A stretch of 7,541 nt of DNA, from positions 1-7,541 of the forward strand of contig DLVS01000652.1 of NCBI GenBank assembly GCA_003445095.1. Direction: 5' to 3'. Of the stretch, positions 6,259 through 7,541 are shown piece by piece (positions within the stretch are counted from its first letter, which is position 1; each line of letters begins with the position of its first letter). Origin of the DNA: Verrucomicrobiales bacterium (GTDB lineage Bacteria > Verrucomicrobiota > Verrucomicrobiia > Limisphaerales > UBA9464). A model generated the notes under the pieces. That model had not been told where the DNA came from. It ran no database searches and worked only from the letters and a program-made list of their open reading frames with translations. Made by a program: the position numbers and the translations under genes.

Positions 6259-7541
6259 ATGCCGTTGTCTTTCACCGGTTCGCGGTGTGCTGCTTTGATT
6301 GCGTTGACGTTTTGGGCCCTTGAGCTCGCCCTCGCACAACACAAGTTGGGGCCCCAGGGCTCCTTTGAATCACCGAAGCTGGCCGCGGCTTCGGATGAAG
6401 GCGAAAAGGCGCTTAAGCGGTTCCAGTTGCCGCCGGGATGGAAGGCCGAGTTGTGGGCCGCTGAACCCGATGTGGCGCATGGCGTCTCCTTCGACATCGC
6501 TGACGACGGCCGAGTGTTTGTCGCTGAATCATTTCGTGCTTGGCGGGGAGTGCCTGACATCCGAGGCATCATGGACTGGCTCGACGAAGACCTCGCGTGC
6601 CGTTCGGTCGAAGATCGCCTTGCCATGATGCAACGGCACCTTGGTCAGTCTGGAATGAAGGACTATTACAAGAACACGGAACGCATTCAGTTGCTGACCG
6701 ATCCCACTGGAACGGGCAAAGCAACGAAGTCCGTGGTGTTCGCGGATAATTTTGCGACTCCGCTCGATGGAGTTGCGGCAGGAGTGTTGGCCCGAGGTAA
6801 GGATGTCTATTTCGCGAACATTCCGAACGTATGGCACCTCCGGGACGACAATCTCGACGGCGTGGCCGATTTTCGCAAAAGCCTGAGCTACGGCCACGGC
6901 ATTCGCGTGGGGTTCCTGGGCCACGATCTTCATGGCCTTGTGTTCGGACCGGACGGGAAGCTCTATTTCAGCATTGGTGATCGGGCGTCGATGATTCGCC
7001 AAAACGGCAAAACCATCGGGAATCCTGACACCGGTGCGGTGTTTCGGTGTAACCCCGACGGATCGGAGCTGGAACTTTTCTACGTAGGCTTGCGCAACCC
7101 ACAGGAACTCGTCTTCGACGAATGGGGCAACCTCTTCACCGGTGACAACAATTCGGACGGCGGAGACCAAGCGCGCTGGACCTACTTGATCGAAGGTGGC
7201 GACAGCGGATGGCGCATCGGATGGCAGTTTCTAGAGCAGCCCAATCCGCGCGGTCCCTGGAACTCGGAGAAGATGTGGCAGCCGCAAAACGACGCTCAGC
7301 CAGCCTACATTACTCCGCCGATTAAGAATATTTCGGCCGGCCCCAGCGGAGTTGCCTACTATCCAGGCACGGGGTTAGGCCCGGAATGGGAGGGGACATT
7401 CACGCTGTGCGATTTTCGCGGAAGCGGCAGTGGCTCCGGGATTTGGTCATTCAAGCTCAAGCCCAAGGGCGCCAGCTTCGAAATTGTGGACGATAAAAAG
7501 TTTCTCTGGTCGGTCGAGGCAACCGACGGATCGTGGGGCCC
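6259..7541 (+). CDS. PVC-type membrane-bound dehydrogenase-like protein, N-terminal part (3' end missing)
   Basis: The frame stays open from ATG 6259 to the window edge: 427 codons plus two bases, with no stop. Residues 1-26 look like a Sec signal peptide (MPLSFTGSRC, hydrophobic core, then LALAQ), which supports this start although no Shine-Dalgarno is visible. From about 53 onward ('ALKRFQLPPGWKAELWAAEP') the protein follows the beta-propeller family related to sorbosone and PQQ-dependent sugar dehydrogenases. 'LVFGPDGKLYFSIGDR' (227-242) and 'GLRNPQELVFDEWGNLFTGDNN' (277-298) are propeller blades, and R279-N280 matches the Arg-Asn pair in soluble glucose dehydrogenase. Planctomycete and verrucomicrobial members usually continue with HEAT repeats and a CxxCH cytochrome c domain, which would lie outside this window; no CxxCH is seen here. 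A charged helical insert at about 93-140 separates the first two strands. The likely role is periplasmic substrate oxidation; the substrate is unknown. Confidence 0.88.
   Translation, partial: MPLSFTGSRCAALIALTFWALELALAQHKLGPQGSFESPKLAAASDEGEKALKRFQLPPGWKAELWAAEPDVAHGVSFDIADDGRVFVAESFRAWRGVPDIRGIMDWLDEDLACRSVEDRLAMMQRHLGQSGMKDYYKNTERIQLLTDPTGTGKATKSVVFADNFATPLDGVAAGVLARGKDVYFANIPNVWHLRDDNLDGVADFRKSLSYGHGIRVGFLGHDLHGLVFGPDGKLYFSIGDRASMIRQNGKTIGNPDTGAVFRCNPDGSELELFYVGLRNPQELVFDEWGNLFTGDNNSDGGDQARWTYLIEGGDSGWRIGWQFLEQPNPRGPWNSEKMWQPQNDAQPAYITPPIKNISAGPSGVAYYPGTGLGPEWEGTFTLCDFRGSGSGSGIWSFKLKPKGASFEIVDDKKFLWSVEATDGSWG

Noticed and set aside
5682..6323. 213-residue plus-strand open frame crossing the divergent gap
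   Set aside because: It overlaps the start of comEC antisense and the signal peptide of the next gene, has no recognisable domain and an Arg/Pro/Ser-rich shadow composition.

Overview
The window is ordinary-looking, GC-rich bacterial chromosome with six genes. Two run off the ends. The best taxonomic clue is the last gene. Its N-terminal half resembles the sorbosone/glucose-dehydrogenase-like propeller region of large secreted proteins that are greatly expanded in Planctomycetes and Verrucomicrobia (the 'PVC-type heme-binding' or Piru_Ver family). Together with the gene content and weak Shine-Dalgarno signals, this suggests a member of Verrucomicrobiota. That is inference from protein style; there is no rRNA or other marker here.

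Layout. Bases 2-826 (+) are the 3' part of a tetratricopeptide-repeat protein. After a 118-base gap, 945-2075 (+) encodes an M24-family (Xaa-Pro aminopeptidase-like) metallopeptidase with all metal ligands present. After another 153-base gap, 2229-2921 (+) encodes a YugP-like membrane zinc metallopeptidase. It is followed five bases later by msrA (2927-3559, +), which carries a predicted export signal; these two look like one operon. comEC (3569-6001, -) converges on msrA with only nine bases between the stop codons. A 257-base divergent gap (6002-6258) rich in inverted repeats separates comEC from the PVC-type dehydrogenase-like gene (6259 to the window end, +).

How they fit together. The peptidase/msrA pair can be read as an envelope protein maintenance unit: an integral-membrane protease plus an exported repair enzyme for oxidised methionine. 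ComEC is the inner-membrane DNA uptake channel. The terminal gene is probably part of periplasmic carbohydrate or alcohol oxidation linked to cytochrome c. There is no sign that all six form one pathway.

I see no new multi-gene system. The observations most worth checking are (1) the C-terminal metallo-beta-lactamase-like domain of ComEC, which has lost nearly all of its metal-binding motifs while the channel part is intact, and (2) a perfect 34-base palindrome (16-base arms, 2-base centre) in the middle of the comEC/dehydrogenase divergent gap, followed by a second smaller inverted repeat. No tRNA, rRNA, CRISPR array, insertion sequence or phage gene was seen.
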